From NCBI GenBank assembly GCA_016806645.1, contig JACSYO010001692.1, forward strand, positions 312,501 to 376,500: a stretch of 64,000 nucleotides of DNA, read 5' to 3'. Positions 22,754 through 32,897 of the stretch are shown one piece after another. The notes beneath the pieces were generated by a model. The model did no database searches. It was not told the origin of the DNA and was given only the letters and a program-made list of their open reading frames with translations. The translations under genes and the position numbers were made by a program. Origin of the DNA: Ophiodon elongatus (taxonomy: Eukaryota; Chordata; Actinopteri; Perciformes; Hexagrammidae). Position 1 is the stretch's first letter, and every line of letters begins with the position of its first letter.

Positions 22754-22847
22754 CAAAGAGGCTGATGATTTACAAAAGCAGATGGAAGAAAGCAAAACCG
22801 TACATGCAGAGTCTCCTCAACCCTCAGACCGACTGGAGAGAGAAAAG
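22754..22847 (+). CDS. HYDIN: HYDIN linker exon, copy C1
   Basis: Follows GCATCATAG. Reads KEADDLQKQMEESKTVHAES, PQPSDRLEREK, donor AAAAG then GTAGAT. The phase from B1 points to a different open frame, so the frame is uncertain. A duplicate lies at 24624-24717. Confidence 0.5.
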
Positions 22848-24069
22848 GTAGATGCTCAGCAAAGGCATTCAACCCCACACTACAAATAGACCGTATGGTA
22901 TTATAGAATATTATATAGAACATAATCTCTAGTTTGAGTCCCGCAACACCGAGCATAATTCTTCTCAATTTACGGTACCATTGTGTACCAGTACAGGAGG
23001 TACTGATACTTAAATGTATGTACAAGGAAACAATACGGGTAATTAGGGAATAACGGCTAACAATGTGAGATTTTATACTTTTTTGGTAATTTATAATTAA
23101 CTGGGAGGGACTTTGTTATTAACTACTGGCTACTTTTTTATATTACTGGATAGAGTATGATCTACTGAGCAACACAACTGGAACATGTTGGGGAAGATGG
23201 AGTAATGAGTTCTGTAGCACTTTATAAATCTGCTGTGATTAATGTTTTAAATTACCAACAGTACTTGATATGCTGACGAGGATAGGTTAAATAACAACTG
23301 GGTACATTTGTGTCTTTACTGTGGAACAAACCGAAGTCCAGGGAAAAAGAGTACTGTCAGGAACTTATTGTAGAATGATAGCCGATATGCTTGCTACCAT
23401 TTATGTTGCAAAGTAGGTGTAATTACTGTTTAGAGTACAACATTGTATTCATAGGACTTAAGAGGCCTGAGGTGTTACATGTTTATGTGAAACTGTTGTC
23501 CATTGTTGTCATAGAGTACAGTAAGTAGAACAGTTTTCATGCTGAGATTCTACAATAAATACTGCTGGACTGAGATCCAGGAGTAGCAATCAGTTGTAGA
23601 AGATGATGGATTTCACATCCTGTCGCAGTGCCACTGTCATGAGCAGTAAAGGATACAAACATGCAGTTGTTGAAAAACTTCATTGAGAGTCACTGCAAAA
23701 AAATTTAAATATGGCATGCCCTTCCATGGGTCATGTCATAACTTTCAGCACATCTCTTCAAACATGCATCCAGGACTGTACAGTCTTAATGCCAAAATCA
23801 CAGCCATAGCAAACATCTCTGTAGCGTTCCTCAACAACAGCTGCCCGTCTCTCACTTCACCAGAAAACGTTGACTACGATGTTTTAGTAGAGTTCTTTTA
23901 AGTTCCTTACATCTTGTTCTCTTGTCCCTACAGGTATTAAAAAATGTAATCGTTATCAATGTTTGTCTTCAATCTCATTATGGAACCATCTACAGCAGGA
24001 ATTATAGATATTCAATCATAACTGACTTGAAGTATGCTTGTGATTGGATCTCAAGAGTAAACTGTCGAG
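22848..24069. other. Intron between the duplicated exon sets
   Basis: Includes 23276-23356, an 81-bp segment repeated exactly at 27394-27474. Otherwise AT-rich, with no exon recognised. Confidence 0.5.
23276..23356 (+). repeat. 81-bp direct repeat, copy 1
   Basis: ACGAGGATAGGTTAAATAAC to AAAAAGAGTACTG. By eye identical to 27394-27474. Flanks differ, so it is either a recent transposed or duplicated segment or the end of an unknown element. Confidence 0.8.
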
Positions 24070-24174
24070 ATGAAGAGGCTGAGAGAGGAAAAAGAGTTGA
24101 AGAAAAGCAAAAAGGGAGAAGAGAGAGATAATAAAGAAGCACTGGGGACGAGGGGCCCGTCTGGTGGGAAGGAG
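24070..24174 (+). CDS. HYDIN: Duplicate of linker exon A (copy A2)
   Basis: KRLREEKELKKSKKGEERDN, then KEALGTRGPSGGKE with donor GAG then GTCTGT. Same layout as A1, with the GTCTGT donor and downstream text alike. Open. Confidence 0.55.
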
Positions 24175-24251
24175 GTCTGTACACGCACCACGTTCACGTG
24201 CGCTAACAAACATGTGCATCGCAAGATATTTTGTTTCATTTGTTTCTCCAG

Positions 24252-24345
24252 TCAACAGCTGCACAGGATGTTGGTTCGACGTCTTTCTGTAACAACCCAA
24301 AAGAGTCACAAGTGGACGTAAAATAGCGACATAATTTAAATGAAA
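24252..24345 (+). pseudogene. HYDIN: Duplicate of linker exon B (copy B2), broken
   Basis: Acceptor TTTCTCCAG, STAAQDVGSTSFCNNPKESQ, VDVK, then TAG at 24324-24326. B1 has GAAG then GTGCG at the exon end; here it is GAAAATGCC, so the donor is also lost. Confidence 0.6.
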
Positions 24346-24570
24346 ATGCCAGCAGACGTAAGGACTCCCAACACGATTCAATGCAGGACACAGAAACTTT
24401 CAGTATATACGATAAGAAAAGATACACACTATTTAACTGTTTAACAGTGTGTATCACTGTTTAATCCCAGTCTGTAGTTCTTGGGTGTTAGATATGTTGG
24501 TAGTATGATGGTTAAGCTCACAACTTACTTACACGGCTCACAATTTTATTAACAGACTCTTTTTTTTTAA

Positions 24571-24616
24571 GTCCATGGGGCTCTCCAAACCCTTGGGTTT
24601 GGAGAGCCCCATGGAC
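24571..24616. repeat. Perfect 22-bp-arm hairpin
   Basis: GTCCATGGGGCTCTCCAAAC.. is followed after a 2-nt TT spacer by its exact complement, ending GAGCCCCATGGAC. It sits immediately upstream of duplicated exon C2 and is absent from the matching place before C1. Confidence 0.9.
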
Positions 24617-24623
24617 ATCAAAG

Positions 24624-24717
24624 CAAAGAGGCGGGTCATTCACAGAAGAAGCCAAGGGATTACAAGCAGGGTCTCCTCGGCCTGCAGGCAAGCTGGAGGG
24701 AGAAATGGTATGTTTAT
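24624..24717 (+). pseudogene. HYDIN: Duplicate of linker exon C (copy C2)
   Basis: KEAGHSQKKPRDYKQ and related text parallel C1, with donor AAATG then GTATGT. The acceptor region has been replaced by the hairpin and the TAG of C1 is AAG here; the internal frame wavers. Probably not usable alone. Confidence 0.5.
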
Positions 24718-25051
24718 TAAGGAGTGACACGGTCACCCCCCCAATCAGAGCAACGCACTGCATCGTAATGTCAAATGAGGAGTTACCCATTTCATTACAA
24801 ATGCGCTCTCTTTAAATATTCTTTGTGAAGATAATCATAGCCATGCATTCACAAAAATGCATGTAATACATCTAAATGTTGAATTTGCCAACAGCACAAC
24901 AATGGAAAGATAAACTGTTGCGTTGCACTTGCAGTTACTACTTAAGTAATAATTAAGTAAAGACACACCAGAAAAACAAACAATGAATGCTGTTAAATGC
25001 CGATGACCACTTTGTAAAACCCTTGATGTTTCGACTGTCCACCCAATCCAG

Positions 25052-25216
25052 TCCATTGTGGATGAGCTGCAGTCTCAGTTCAGTGTGTATGAGCAGAGCC
25101 AGGAACAGGTAGAGCACATCTTGCAGCACTGGGACCGAGCCCGGGGCTTGTTGCTGGTCCCGCTCCCAAGTAAGGAGGCCCCACCGGTGTCGGAGGATGC
25201 CCCGACAGAGAAACAG
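25052..25216 (+). CDS. HYDIN: HYDIN exon
   Basis: 55 intact codons: SIVDELQSQFSVYEQSQEQV, EHILQHWDRARGLLLVPLP, matching human KTYELTLKDVQNILMYWDRKQGVQLPP. Acceptor AATCCAG, donor CAG then GTGAGG. Confidence 0.85.
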
Positions 25217-25467
25217 GTGAGGTGTAATTAAGTTAAGACTGCCTGAAAAATTGGGACATTGATGCAATTCTTCTTTATCCTCTCCTAAACTGCTGCCTGC
25301 CATTCAACAAGCCTGTTACACCCTGCCTCCACTGGTCGAGGTACAGTGGCTTTTTCTGTTTTTGTATTAAATATAATTTCTTCCGAAAAAGTTGTCTATT
25401 TCTAGTTTTTCTTATCAGTTTATCACCATTGCCTAATCTGTTTTCTTCTCTCCTCTGATCTGGTTAG

Positions 25468-25644
25468 GTGTTGGAGGACTTGGGTTTGGGACCCAGCGGC
25501 CCACCCATCCCGCCTCCCACCACTTTCTCTATGGTTACTTTTCCCAGAAACAGGGAGCAATCTAACAGTCAGCTCACCTGTAGCTGTTTCACCTTCCTGG
25601 TTCCCTTGGGGCTGGACAAACACGACGAGGAGAAGAAATATTCG
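25468..25644 (+). CDS. HYDIN: HYDIN exon
   Basis: VLEDLGLGPSGPPIPPPTTF, MVTFPRNREQ, FTFLVPLGLDKHDEEKKYS, matching human ILDILGLGASGPPIPPPALFSIVSYP. Acceptor TGGTTAG, donor TCG then GTGGGT, phase 0. Confidence 0.9.
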
Positions 25645-25973
25645 GTGGGTGATGGTTATTTCACACCACATATACACTAAATATACGTTAAAACACACGA
25701 GTGCATTTACAAGAAATGCAGTCTTGATTTGAAAGATTAATAAGTGCTACGAATGTACTGTAAAAAACTGATGTCAACACTAAAGATTGAGAGTGGTGTT
25801 TGTGTGTGCGCACTAAAGGAAGAGGCGGCGACAACAGTTCCCAGAGACCAACACCAAGAAAACTTAGAGCTGAAACGCAACCAAAGGCAAGGGAAAACAC
25901 ACAGACACACTCCACCTCCACAAATAGTGTTTTATTCTTTACTATGTTGTTGTCGTTTGTACAAAGTATGTTT

Positions 25974-25976
25974 GTG

Positions 25977-26028
<52 letters not shown>

Positions 26029-26033
26029 TGTTT
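25974..26033. repeat. GT/GCGT microsatellite
   Basis: (GT)n passing into (GCGT)n, just before the acceptor TGTGTGCAG of the next HYDIN exon. Confidence 0.9.
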
Positions 26034-26055
26034 TTGTGTGTGTTTTTGTGTGCAG

Positions 26056-26238
26056 CCTGACAACATTTCGGTGGGTTGTGCCAGCCAACGGTGAGGTGGT
26101 TCTGAAGATCTGGTTCTACTCAGACTCCCCAGGGAAGTTTGAGCAGACCTTCAACTTTGAGCTACTGGGGACCCGGAGACACTACCAGCTCCTCTGCAGA
26201 GGAGTTTGCACCTATCCCTCCATCTGCAAAAGCTACAT
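26056..26238 (+). CDS. HYDIN: HYDIN exon
   Basis: LTTFRWVVPANGEVVLKIWF, GKFEQTFNFELLGTRRHYQL, LCRGVCTYPSICKSY, very close to human LNHFRWIVPANGEVTLQVHF..CRGICTYPYICQDP. Donor ACAT then GTCAGT, exit phase 2. Confidence 0.9.
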
Positions 26239-27393
26239 GTCAGTCAGCATTGTTTATTAACTTCATGCTAACTATCGTTCTTCTAATCTTTATTGTTGGA
26301 ATGCTGTTAAGCATTCCACACCTCTTGCATACTTTCAGCTACAGAAACCGTTCGGCTATCAAAATGCTCAGCTCTTTCAGGAGAGGCGTGCTATGACTTT
26401 TCCTGTTTCTAACTTTTAAACTTTTTAAAGAAATTTGAATGGGATCTCTATGGAGAAAATCATCAAATCCTCTTAAACTTCTTCAACTTTGAAAGCTTAA
26501 AAGTTCTGCATACTTTCAGCTACAGACACCATTTAAAAGTTGTTTTAAATGTTGACAAAACCTTCAACTATTACTGTAAGATTCACCGTTTATGTTTTAT
26601 GCTTTTTTTTAGACCTTTTCTGACTTTATAATGGGTGTGTATTTCGCAGTTCAGAGTGCGTGATGTCATCGCCAGAGTGGAGAGGAGCTTCAGAATCTTC
26701 TTATTTTGCCACCAATTCCACAATTTTCCCTCTTCATTCACCATTTATGGATCAAAACGTAGAGAATTTTGTGGTGGTCGTAGACATATGTCGATGGAAT
26801 CCAACAGACTTACACATTTCTTTCTGGGAGCCTGAAAGTGAGAGGAAATCCACCTCTCTGCTCCATAGAGACCCATGTTAACTCTGACTCCAAAAAAGAT
26901 CTCACACAGACAACCATACCTGATTTGTACATTGCCACAAAAGCCACGTTTTTTACACTACAGACCCAATATTCACATTATCTGTTCATCAAGTTGTCCT
27001 TCCTCCCCCCGGTCCAATATCGAAGCAATAGGAGCTACGGTTAGATGAGTTTTGTGATAGTTTTACAGGTGTTCCTCAGCTTTAAATCTATGTTAAGCCT
27101 ATGGAACTGTAGTCTCTTTGAAGTTATCACTATGGCAACCTTTGATGTTGGCAGGCACACGGGTGATTGATATGAGCTAATTACTGCAGTTTGACACAGA
27201 CACTGACGCACACACACACATACACAAATGACTTGGAGATATTCAGTTAAAGGCATTGTAACACTTCCTGTCTGTCTGTCTGTCTCTCTTCCCTTTCAAA
27301 ATAAAAGCTCCATTGATGAACTGTGTCCTAATATGAAAGCTTTTTTGAATAAATACTTAATGCTCTTACTAATATTGTAACTACTTTGGTTAA

Positions 27394-27474
27394 ACGAGGA
27401 TAGGTTAAATAACAACTGGGTACATTTGTGTCTTTACTGTGGAACAAACCGAAGTCCAGGGAAAAAGAGTACTG
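27394..27474 (+). repeat. 81-bp direct repeat, copy 2
   Basis: Same sequence as 23276-23356; here it runs within 20 bp of the SINE-like unit. Confidence 0.8.
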
Positions 27475-27491
27475 CTGATATTTCTAGTATG

Positions 27492-27690
27492 TGGCGACTG
27501 TGGCTCAGTGGTAGCGTAGAAGTCCCCCCTTCGATCCCCAGCTCCGCCAGGCCATGTCGATGGGCAAGCCCAAATTGCTCCCGTAGCTGTGCCTACGGCG
27601 TTAGATAGGTGTTAGATCAATGTATGATAAATGCACTCATTGTAATGCACTTTGGATGTCAGCTACTGCAGCTGTTATTACTATGACTAC
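27492..27690 (+). mobile_element. tRNA-derived SINE-like unit
   Basis: GGCTCAGTGGTAGCGT resembles a tRNA A box and CTTCGATCCCC a B box about 35 nt later. These are followed by a tail (AATTGCTCCCGTAGCTGTGC, CACTCATTGTAATGCACTTT) common in teleost genomes. The A-B spacing and missing CCA-stem pairing argue against a working tRNA. Confidence 0.5.
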
Positions 27691-28448
27691 TACTAGCTAC
27701 AGCTATTAGTATGACTGCTATTACCACTACTTCTACTAATATTACCGTTATTTCAACTACGACTATTACTGTGACATTAAAATCGTTTAGCTTCCAGCTT
27801 TTCCTGGATTGTAATTCAGTTCTTGGATTCTTTAGATGATGCAGTTTTGCTTCCAACTTTTCCAGTTATACATTTCAACGACAAGGATTTTCAGCAGTTC
27901 AGTTCAATGCTTTAGGGCTTTAACACTTTTCAGCAGTTAGTTTCCTTTTTCTGTATTTTCAGCTATTTTCAGCTATTTTTTCAAATATTTCAGCTTCAAG
28001 CTTTCAGCTTTCAGCATTCCAACGCATTATCAGCAGGAAATGCATTTTCTAGTTACATTTTGATGTTTAACCCAATATTTCTCAATAAAATAGTGACGTC
28101 AGTGTTCTATCATAGACGGACGGTCACACGATCAGTCAGACAATTTTCATTTCCTGAAGAAAATGCGTGTTAATGCTGACAGCTGAACAAGGCTTTGCTG
28201 AAAATGGAGAGATTTGAAATGAATTGCCTGAAAAATCTCAAAGCCCAAATGCATTGCCCTGCACTGCTGAAATACATGAGACCTGAAATGTCAAATTAGC
28301 ACGAACTGAACTGCAATTACCAAACAAACATGGTCTATTTCTTTCTTTTAAGAACAAAAAACTATTTAAAAAATGTGTTTGACTGAGCAAAGGTTTGACT
28401 AAATGTGATTTCAGTTGGACTTAAAGTTACCATATATTATTTCCCCAG

Positions 28449-28568
28449 GACTCTCTTTGCCCACAGTAAGAAGGTACCACAAATGGAAGAAGGGATCCAG
28501 AAGACTTATGCGATCAAACCTGGATACTTTGAGTATGGACCGTTACTCTGTGGCAAGACCAGAGACAG
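28449..28568 (+). CDS. HYDIN: HYDIN exon
   Basis: With phase 2 entry it reads TLFAHSKKVPQMEEGIQKTY, AIKPGYFEYGPLLCGKTRD, matching human NEVIFKKYVMSTETYYFGPLLCGKSRD. Acceptor TTCCCCAG, donor ACAG then GTGAGA. Confidence 0.85.
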
Positions 28569-28656
28569 GTGAGAGGCAGAGTGTGAATGGCGCAGTGTGT
28601 TCGTATCAGTCTTTGCCTTTATATTTACAGATTCCAATGCATCTGTGTTTGTGTAG

Positions 28657-28824
28657 ATACAAGGAAAATACGTACCCGGAGAACATGGAGCGACTAGAGA
28701 TTCACAACAATTCAGGCCTGGAGGCTGAATTCCAGTTCCATTTCCAGCATGATAGCCAAGCCAACACATATCTGCTGCACCCCCCCCCCCCCCAACCATG
28801 ATTCTCAAACCTGACCAGACACAG
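28657..28824 (+). pseudogene. HYDIN: HYDIN exon with poly-C frameshift and lost donor
   Basis: Reads YKENTYPENMERLEIHNNSG, FQFHFQHDSQANTYLLH, then a run of 14 C (28780-28793) shifts the frame; TMILKPDQTQ follows in another frame (human ANTYFLEPNTMVLKPNEKQ). The exon should end after CAG at 28824, but the next bases are GACCAT rather than GT. Homopolymer length is a common assembly error; the donor change is not of that kind. Confidence 0.8.
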
Positions 28825-28952
28825 GACCATACAGATCTCACCGCACAGGGAAATACAAGATTGAGAACATTGTGGTGTCCATTGAAGTTTTACGGATGGT
28901 TATAATATTATAACATACATTGGTAAATGTAAATATTCTTCTGTCCTGCTAG

Positions 28953-29125
28953 GGGTTGACAGTGTGGGCCTACCCAACAAAACTGGGACAAATGCAGGAC
29001 AACATCGTGTGCCATATCAAGGACAATCCAGAGCTTGTCATCATCAACTTCTCCTGCTGGGGCGTTTGGCCACAGCTGGAGCTGGAAAGCAAGTATTTTC
29101 ACTTTAAAAGGACTTTGCTGCACAA
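28953..29125 (+). CDS. HYDIN: HYDIN exon
   Basis: GLTVWAYPTKLGQMQDNIVC, HIKDNPELVIINFSCWGVWP, QLELESKYFHFKRTLLHK, matching human LNVWAYPTSVGVFEDSIVCCIKENPEP. Acceptor CTGCTAG, donor CACAA then GTACCA, phase 2. Confidence 0.9.
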
Positions 29126-29355
29126 GTACCAAAAACATACAATACTAATTCAGGGAAGAGAAATTCTAGAGTATTTTCCCACAGCAGCTTCAAGAAGCAC
29201 AAGTGAACCCCGTCCAAAAAGGAAGCCGCATGATGAAGTCAAAATACTCAAATACAGTGACAACAGCAATTATTTTCGAATTTCTGTGTAAACTTAACTG
29301 TCCGTCCCTTTTTCCTTTTCTCAGTCAACCTACCTTCTTCCTTCCTTCTCTCTAG

Positions 29356-29554
29356 GTGGGACAGCCGCAGCGTGACGCTGCATAATAAGACGGCTCTGCC
29401 GGTGTCTTGGAGACTGCAGGGTGTAGAGGAGTTGGGTGAGGAATTCAGTGTGCCACAGAATGAGGGCATCATCTCACCCAACTCCTCTGTCCCACTGAGC
29501 TTGCACTTCAGGGCCAGGAGGCCACACCACATTAATACGATATTCTGTCTGGAG
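29356..29554 (+). CDS. HYDIN: HYDIN exon
   Basis: WDSRSVTLHNKTALPVSWRL, then GIISPNSSVPLSLHFRARRP, matching human VVLLRNVTLLPVAWRI..GTIPPEAEYGLHLYFQ. Acceptor TCTCTCTAG, donor GAG then GTGTAG, phase 0. Confidence 0.9.
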
Positions 29555-29698
29555 GTGTAGTAAAACTATAGAAGTACACATGCTGAAATGAATAAAAAGT
29601 ATAGCATACAGTGGGCAAAGTCGATGCAGATATGTGTCAAACTGGATATTTCATCAGTTTGTATTTATATACAGTTTGCGCTGTGTGTTTTGTTTCAG

Positions 29699-29792
29699 GT
29701 ATCCGATGTGGAGATGATTCTAGGCATCGTGCACACAGAAAACCTACAGGTCACAGCTGAAGCCTATGACATAGCTCTGGACGTAACACCAG
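29699..29792 (+). CDS. HYDIN: HYDIN exon
   Basis: VSDVEMILGIVHTENLQVTA, EAYDIALDVTP, matching human VLDAENLLGVVQIENIMVFAEAYDIALDITF. Acceptor TGTTTCAG, donor CAG then GTAGAA. Confidence 0.9.
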
Positions 29793-30288
29793 GTAGAACT
29801 GGTAGAGCTAACAAACATGTCCTTCCCTAACTTGCAAGGCTTATAAATATTTTGAGGCACATGTAATTCAGACTGATATTTCAGTCCAGAATATTCTTGC
29901 TGTGAGGTGACAGTGTTTACCATCAGAATTCTTTATTGGACATGAATCATGGGAAGAAAAGCACAGTTTGCTGGACTGCAGAATTTCTTTCAACTTACTG
30001 AAGAAAACAAAAACCTTTCTATATATATATAGATAAGAGTTGGCCCTACTGGGTCCATCTGATACACCTGTTCAACCAGAATGTGTCCTGTTACACAGAG
30101 TTCATCTGTGAATACCAGTGTGTGCAATTCTACAACAAAGCTGGAAATACATACTAATAAATTGTGTTCATAAGCTGATATAATATTACATACAATGTTA
30201 TTAATCCTAACATGCATATACAGGAGATATAAAATATCTCCACAGTTGCAATGATAACTAAAATTATACAATCTTGTTTCTGTGGCAG

Positions 30289-30382
30289 ATGGCTGTCTGG
30301 ACTTTGGAACCATCAAAGTCTTTGAAGAGGCCGAACTGTCTCTCAGGATGAAAAACCTAGGGAAATATGAAATAGCCTTCAA
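30289..30382 (+). CDS. HYDIN: HYDIN exon
   Basis: GCLDFGTIKVFEEAELSLRM, KNLGKYEIAF, matching human GGLDFGIVRVTEEAKQPLQLKNRGKYEIAF. Acceptor GTGGCAG, donor TTCAA then GTGAGT. Confidence 0.9.
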
Positions 30383-30501
30383 GTGAGTTTGAACTGCCAC
30401 TTTTTTACTTTTCAAGTATCAGTGTGGGTTTCACATTACTGCAAGTGAATTACCGTGTAACTAACAAAGTTGGTTCACTTGCATTCCTCTCTTTCCACAA
30501 G

Positions 30502-30670
30502 GTTTACATTGCAGCGGACAGACCCAAACCAGCCAAACCTGGACTCCATTTTCACCGTGTCCCCCCTGAGTGGGACTCTAATGCCCCACGAGAAGCCAAC
30601 AATAGTGCAAATACTTTGTAGACCCAAAACAGAAGTCTTAATTAGAGAGCAACCTATCCTGCCTTGCCAG
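30502..30670 (+). CDS. HYDIN: HYDIN exon
   Basis: FTLQRTDPNQPNLDSIFTVS, PLSGTLMPHEKPTIVQILCR, EQPILPCQ, matching human ISVQPKKGSLTPTEKPTNVQVFF..QPVLRCQ. Acceptor TCCACAAG, donor CAG then GTCAGA. Confidence 0.9.
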
Positions 30671-30791
30671 GTCAGAGCCATAGAACGGTCTTCATGATTA
30701 CAGTGGTGGAGGTTCAACTATATATTCATAGTTATTCATAGAAACAGTTTAGAGCACACTCAAGTTAAGATTTGAGTTTCCTCTTCTGCAG

Positions 30792-30874
30792 GTGATTGAA
30801 CCAAGCATTGGGAATGGAGGAGAACCCATAGCCATCCTAAATCACAAGGTTTCAGTCAAGTCTGTCTTCTACAG
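30792..30874 (+). CDS. HYDIN: HYDIN exon
   Basis: VIEPSIGNGGEPIAILNHKV, SVKSVFY, matching human IIEPNISEGGEIIASIPIKFSANAVY. Acceptor TTCTGCAG, donor ACAG then GTTAAG. Confidence 0.85.
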
Positions 30875-31028
30875 GTTAAGGCTTGATTCATAATATCTCT
30901 TCTGTGTAACATGTATTAGTATTTAAAGAACAATATTACAATCAATTCTGATTCCATCATGTCTCTTTGTTTTGTTTTTTAACCATTTCACATTTGCCCA
31001 ACTTATGAATTGCTGTGTGTCCTTTTAG

Positions 31029-31176
31029 GTACAAGATCACACCTGCATGTGACCTCAACTTTGGCCCACTAGTCTATGGCTACAAGAAAAGCCAGAGCTT
31101 CACTATTGGACAATGGAGAGTTCGAGACCCGTTTCAACATCTGCCGCATGATCCCTGCACCAGTGGGGAATGCAGG
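31029..31176 (+). pseudogene. HYDIN: HYDIN exon with frameshift
   Basis: YKITPACDLNFGPLVYGYKK, SQSFTI, then the match moves to another frame as NGEFETRFNICRMIPAPVGN (human YNITPSSVINFGALICGTRKSTTFTIENQGVTDFKFALYKL). Net loss of two bases around 31107-31112. The exit phase still fits the next exon if the loss is ignored. Confidence 0.8.
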
Positions 31177-31868
31177 GTAGGAGAACAGAACACACAAACT
31201 CATACAGAAGGGCTGATACGTTTCCAAAACTAAGATGGAATGTAAGAAAAAAGAAAAGAAAAAAAAAGAAAAAATGCTTTAAAATAAGTTTAAAAGTAGC
31301 AGCTCTGTCCAGGTGTTCTTGGCATGTTGATGGTACTGCCCATGCTAAACCATTTCTACTCCCACAGGTGACAAAATCCCATATTAAAATGGAATATCAA
31401 GTTTCAATGCATCATTATGTTGCCAATCCCTGCAAATGTTTGTTTTTTTTGCCTATTGCTGGGAATGTGCTGCTTTTGATTCCTGTGGTGTGAAAGTAAA
31501 ACAAATCAAAAACAACATTTTCAATGTATGACTTCAGTTTATGTAATTCCAATTTAGTGGTGAGCAAGACCAGAGCCATTAGTGTGATGGTGGAGGCTTT
31601 ACAGTAAACGATAGGCAGGCAAAAACCACTTGCAGTACCGAACTGAAAAGGGTAATAAAACCTAGTGTGGCTTGTGTTCAATATCACATTGTTTATTACG
31701 TTCAATATTTTAATTTAACAAACCAAGAGCTTTTGCATAAATTGCAATCAAGGTCTTAACTGTTGCTTGAAGTGATGACAAGCTGAAGGTCTTAAAACTC
31801 AGTCCTTCTCCAGTTTGCTTCAAGATGTTAAAAATAAAGTGTCTTGTGTCCCTGTGTGCTGGTCCCAG

Positions 31869-31974
31869 GGGTCCAAGAAGGAAGATGCCTCCAGAAAGCC
31901 TTTCAGAGAGACTGACTGGTGCTAGTAGCAAAGGGAGAAGTGAGTCTATCCAGAAGGACATGAGTAGGATACAG
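31869..31974 (+). CDS. HYDIN: HYDIN exon (linker)
   Basis: GPRRKMPPESLSERLTGASS, KGRSESIQKDMSRIQ, resembling human ESFYKTGSSRAAKFSDTIQKEV. Acceptor GGTCCCAG, donor ACAG then GTGAGA; the phase fits the 31176 donor. Confidence 0.75.
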
Positions 31975-32078
31975 GTGAGAGATTGCTGGTGGGAGGCGAC
32001 AACAATTACTTTGTTTGGACAGTCCTTTCAGGGTTTGTCTTTCTAAGAGTGTCGGAGAGCCCATTTTCTCACAGAAGT

Positions 32079-32897
32079 TGTCAAGGAAATGCGGGACAGG
32101 ACCCAAAAGCAACCACTGGACAGGAGAATTAGAATAACAGTTTATTCGTGGACACAATACAATGTGTGGTACCCGAGGTCCGACACAAGGTGGCAGGCTG
32201 GGTCGTCGGTGTGGTTCTCCGTGGACCGACAACCGGACCGCAGATCACTCGACTGTGGATCCCGTGGTCCTACACACGAGGGCAGGTAGAATCAACGGTG
32301 TGGTTCTCCGTGGACCGACAACCGGACAGCGGATAACTCGACTGAGTGGATTCCGTGGTCCTACACAGGAGGCAGGCAGAATCAACGGCGTGGTTCTCCG
32401 TGGACCGACAACCGGACAGCGGATAACTCGACTGTGTGGATTCCGTGGTCCTTCACAGGAGGCAGGCAGAATCACGGTGTGGTTCTCCGTGGACCGACGA
32501 CCGGACAGCAGACACACGGCAGGAGCCGACTGCGAGAGAGAGGGTCAGAGCCGGGAATCGATGGGACGGCACTTACGGACAGGAGGGCGCAGAATACCAG
32601 GCTAGATGACTCTACGGATTGACAACCAAGGTCTGCAGGACCATGGCTTAAATGCTGCCAGGATGTGATGGCGTGATTACGACCTGGTGTGTCAGCTTGC
32701 CGAATGATGAGCCGAATTGTCCGCAGCTGTGCCTCCAACAAGGGCGTGGACAGAGGAGGTGTCTGGAGGCGGGCAGAGGAAGAGAAGCACAGAGCACATA
32801 GCAGACAATAACAAACAGGGGAATGACTGACACATGAGGAGAGGAGATTAGGGGAAACAGAGGTAAACACACAATGGTTCAGACAGGGATCCTGACA
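32079..32897 (-). mobile_element. Solo LTR with 5-bp target duplication
   Basis: An 819-bp unit flanked by GAAGT on both sides (32074-32078, 32898-32902), with TGTCAAGG at one end and ATCCTGACA at the other (TG..CA in either reading). On the - strand it reads like a teleost Gypsy-type LTR. No coding region, so probably a solo LTR in a HYDIN intron. It contains about four 88-90 bp tandem units (32205-32520). Confidence 0.8.
32205..32520. repeat. Tandem repeat, about 90-bp units
   Basis: TGGTTCTCCGTGGACCGAC recurs at about 32211, 32300, 32390 and 32478, so periods are 90, 90 and 88 bp. It lies inside the solo LTR. Confidence 0.9.

Larger units (their letters stand above)
26239..28448. other. 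Repeat-filled HYDIN intron
   Basis: Contains interspersed repeat text: GCATACTTTCAGCTACAGA occurs at about 26325 and 26507, and TTCAGC-rich sequence at 27890-28010. Also holds the second 81-bp repeat (27394-27474), a tRNA-like SINE (27492-27690) and CTACTAY-like low complexity (27660-27780). No exon seen. Confidence 0.5.

Noticed and set aside
25310..25340. Tiny HYDIN exon (PVTPCLHWSR) between AACAAG and GTACAG
   Set aside because: Splice-like borders only; the residues do not match HYDIN.
27492..27565. Functional tRNA gene
   Set aside because: A- and B-box-like text is present but the acceptor stem does not pair and a SINE-type body follows.
32162..32605. 147-residue + strand ORF of repeated RGPTTG units
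   Set aside because: Translation of the 90-bp tandem units inside the solo LTR; no protein family.
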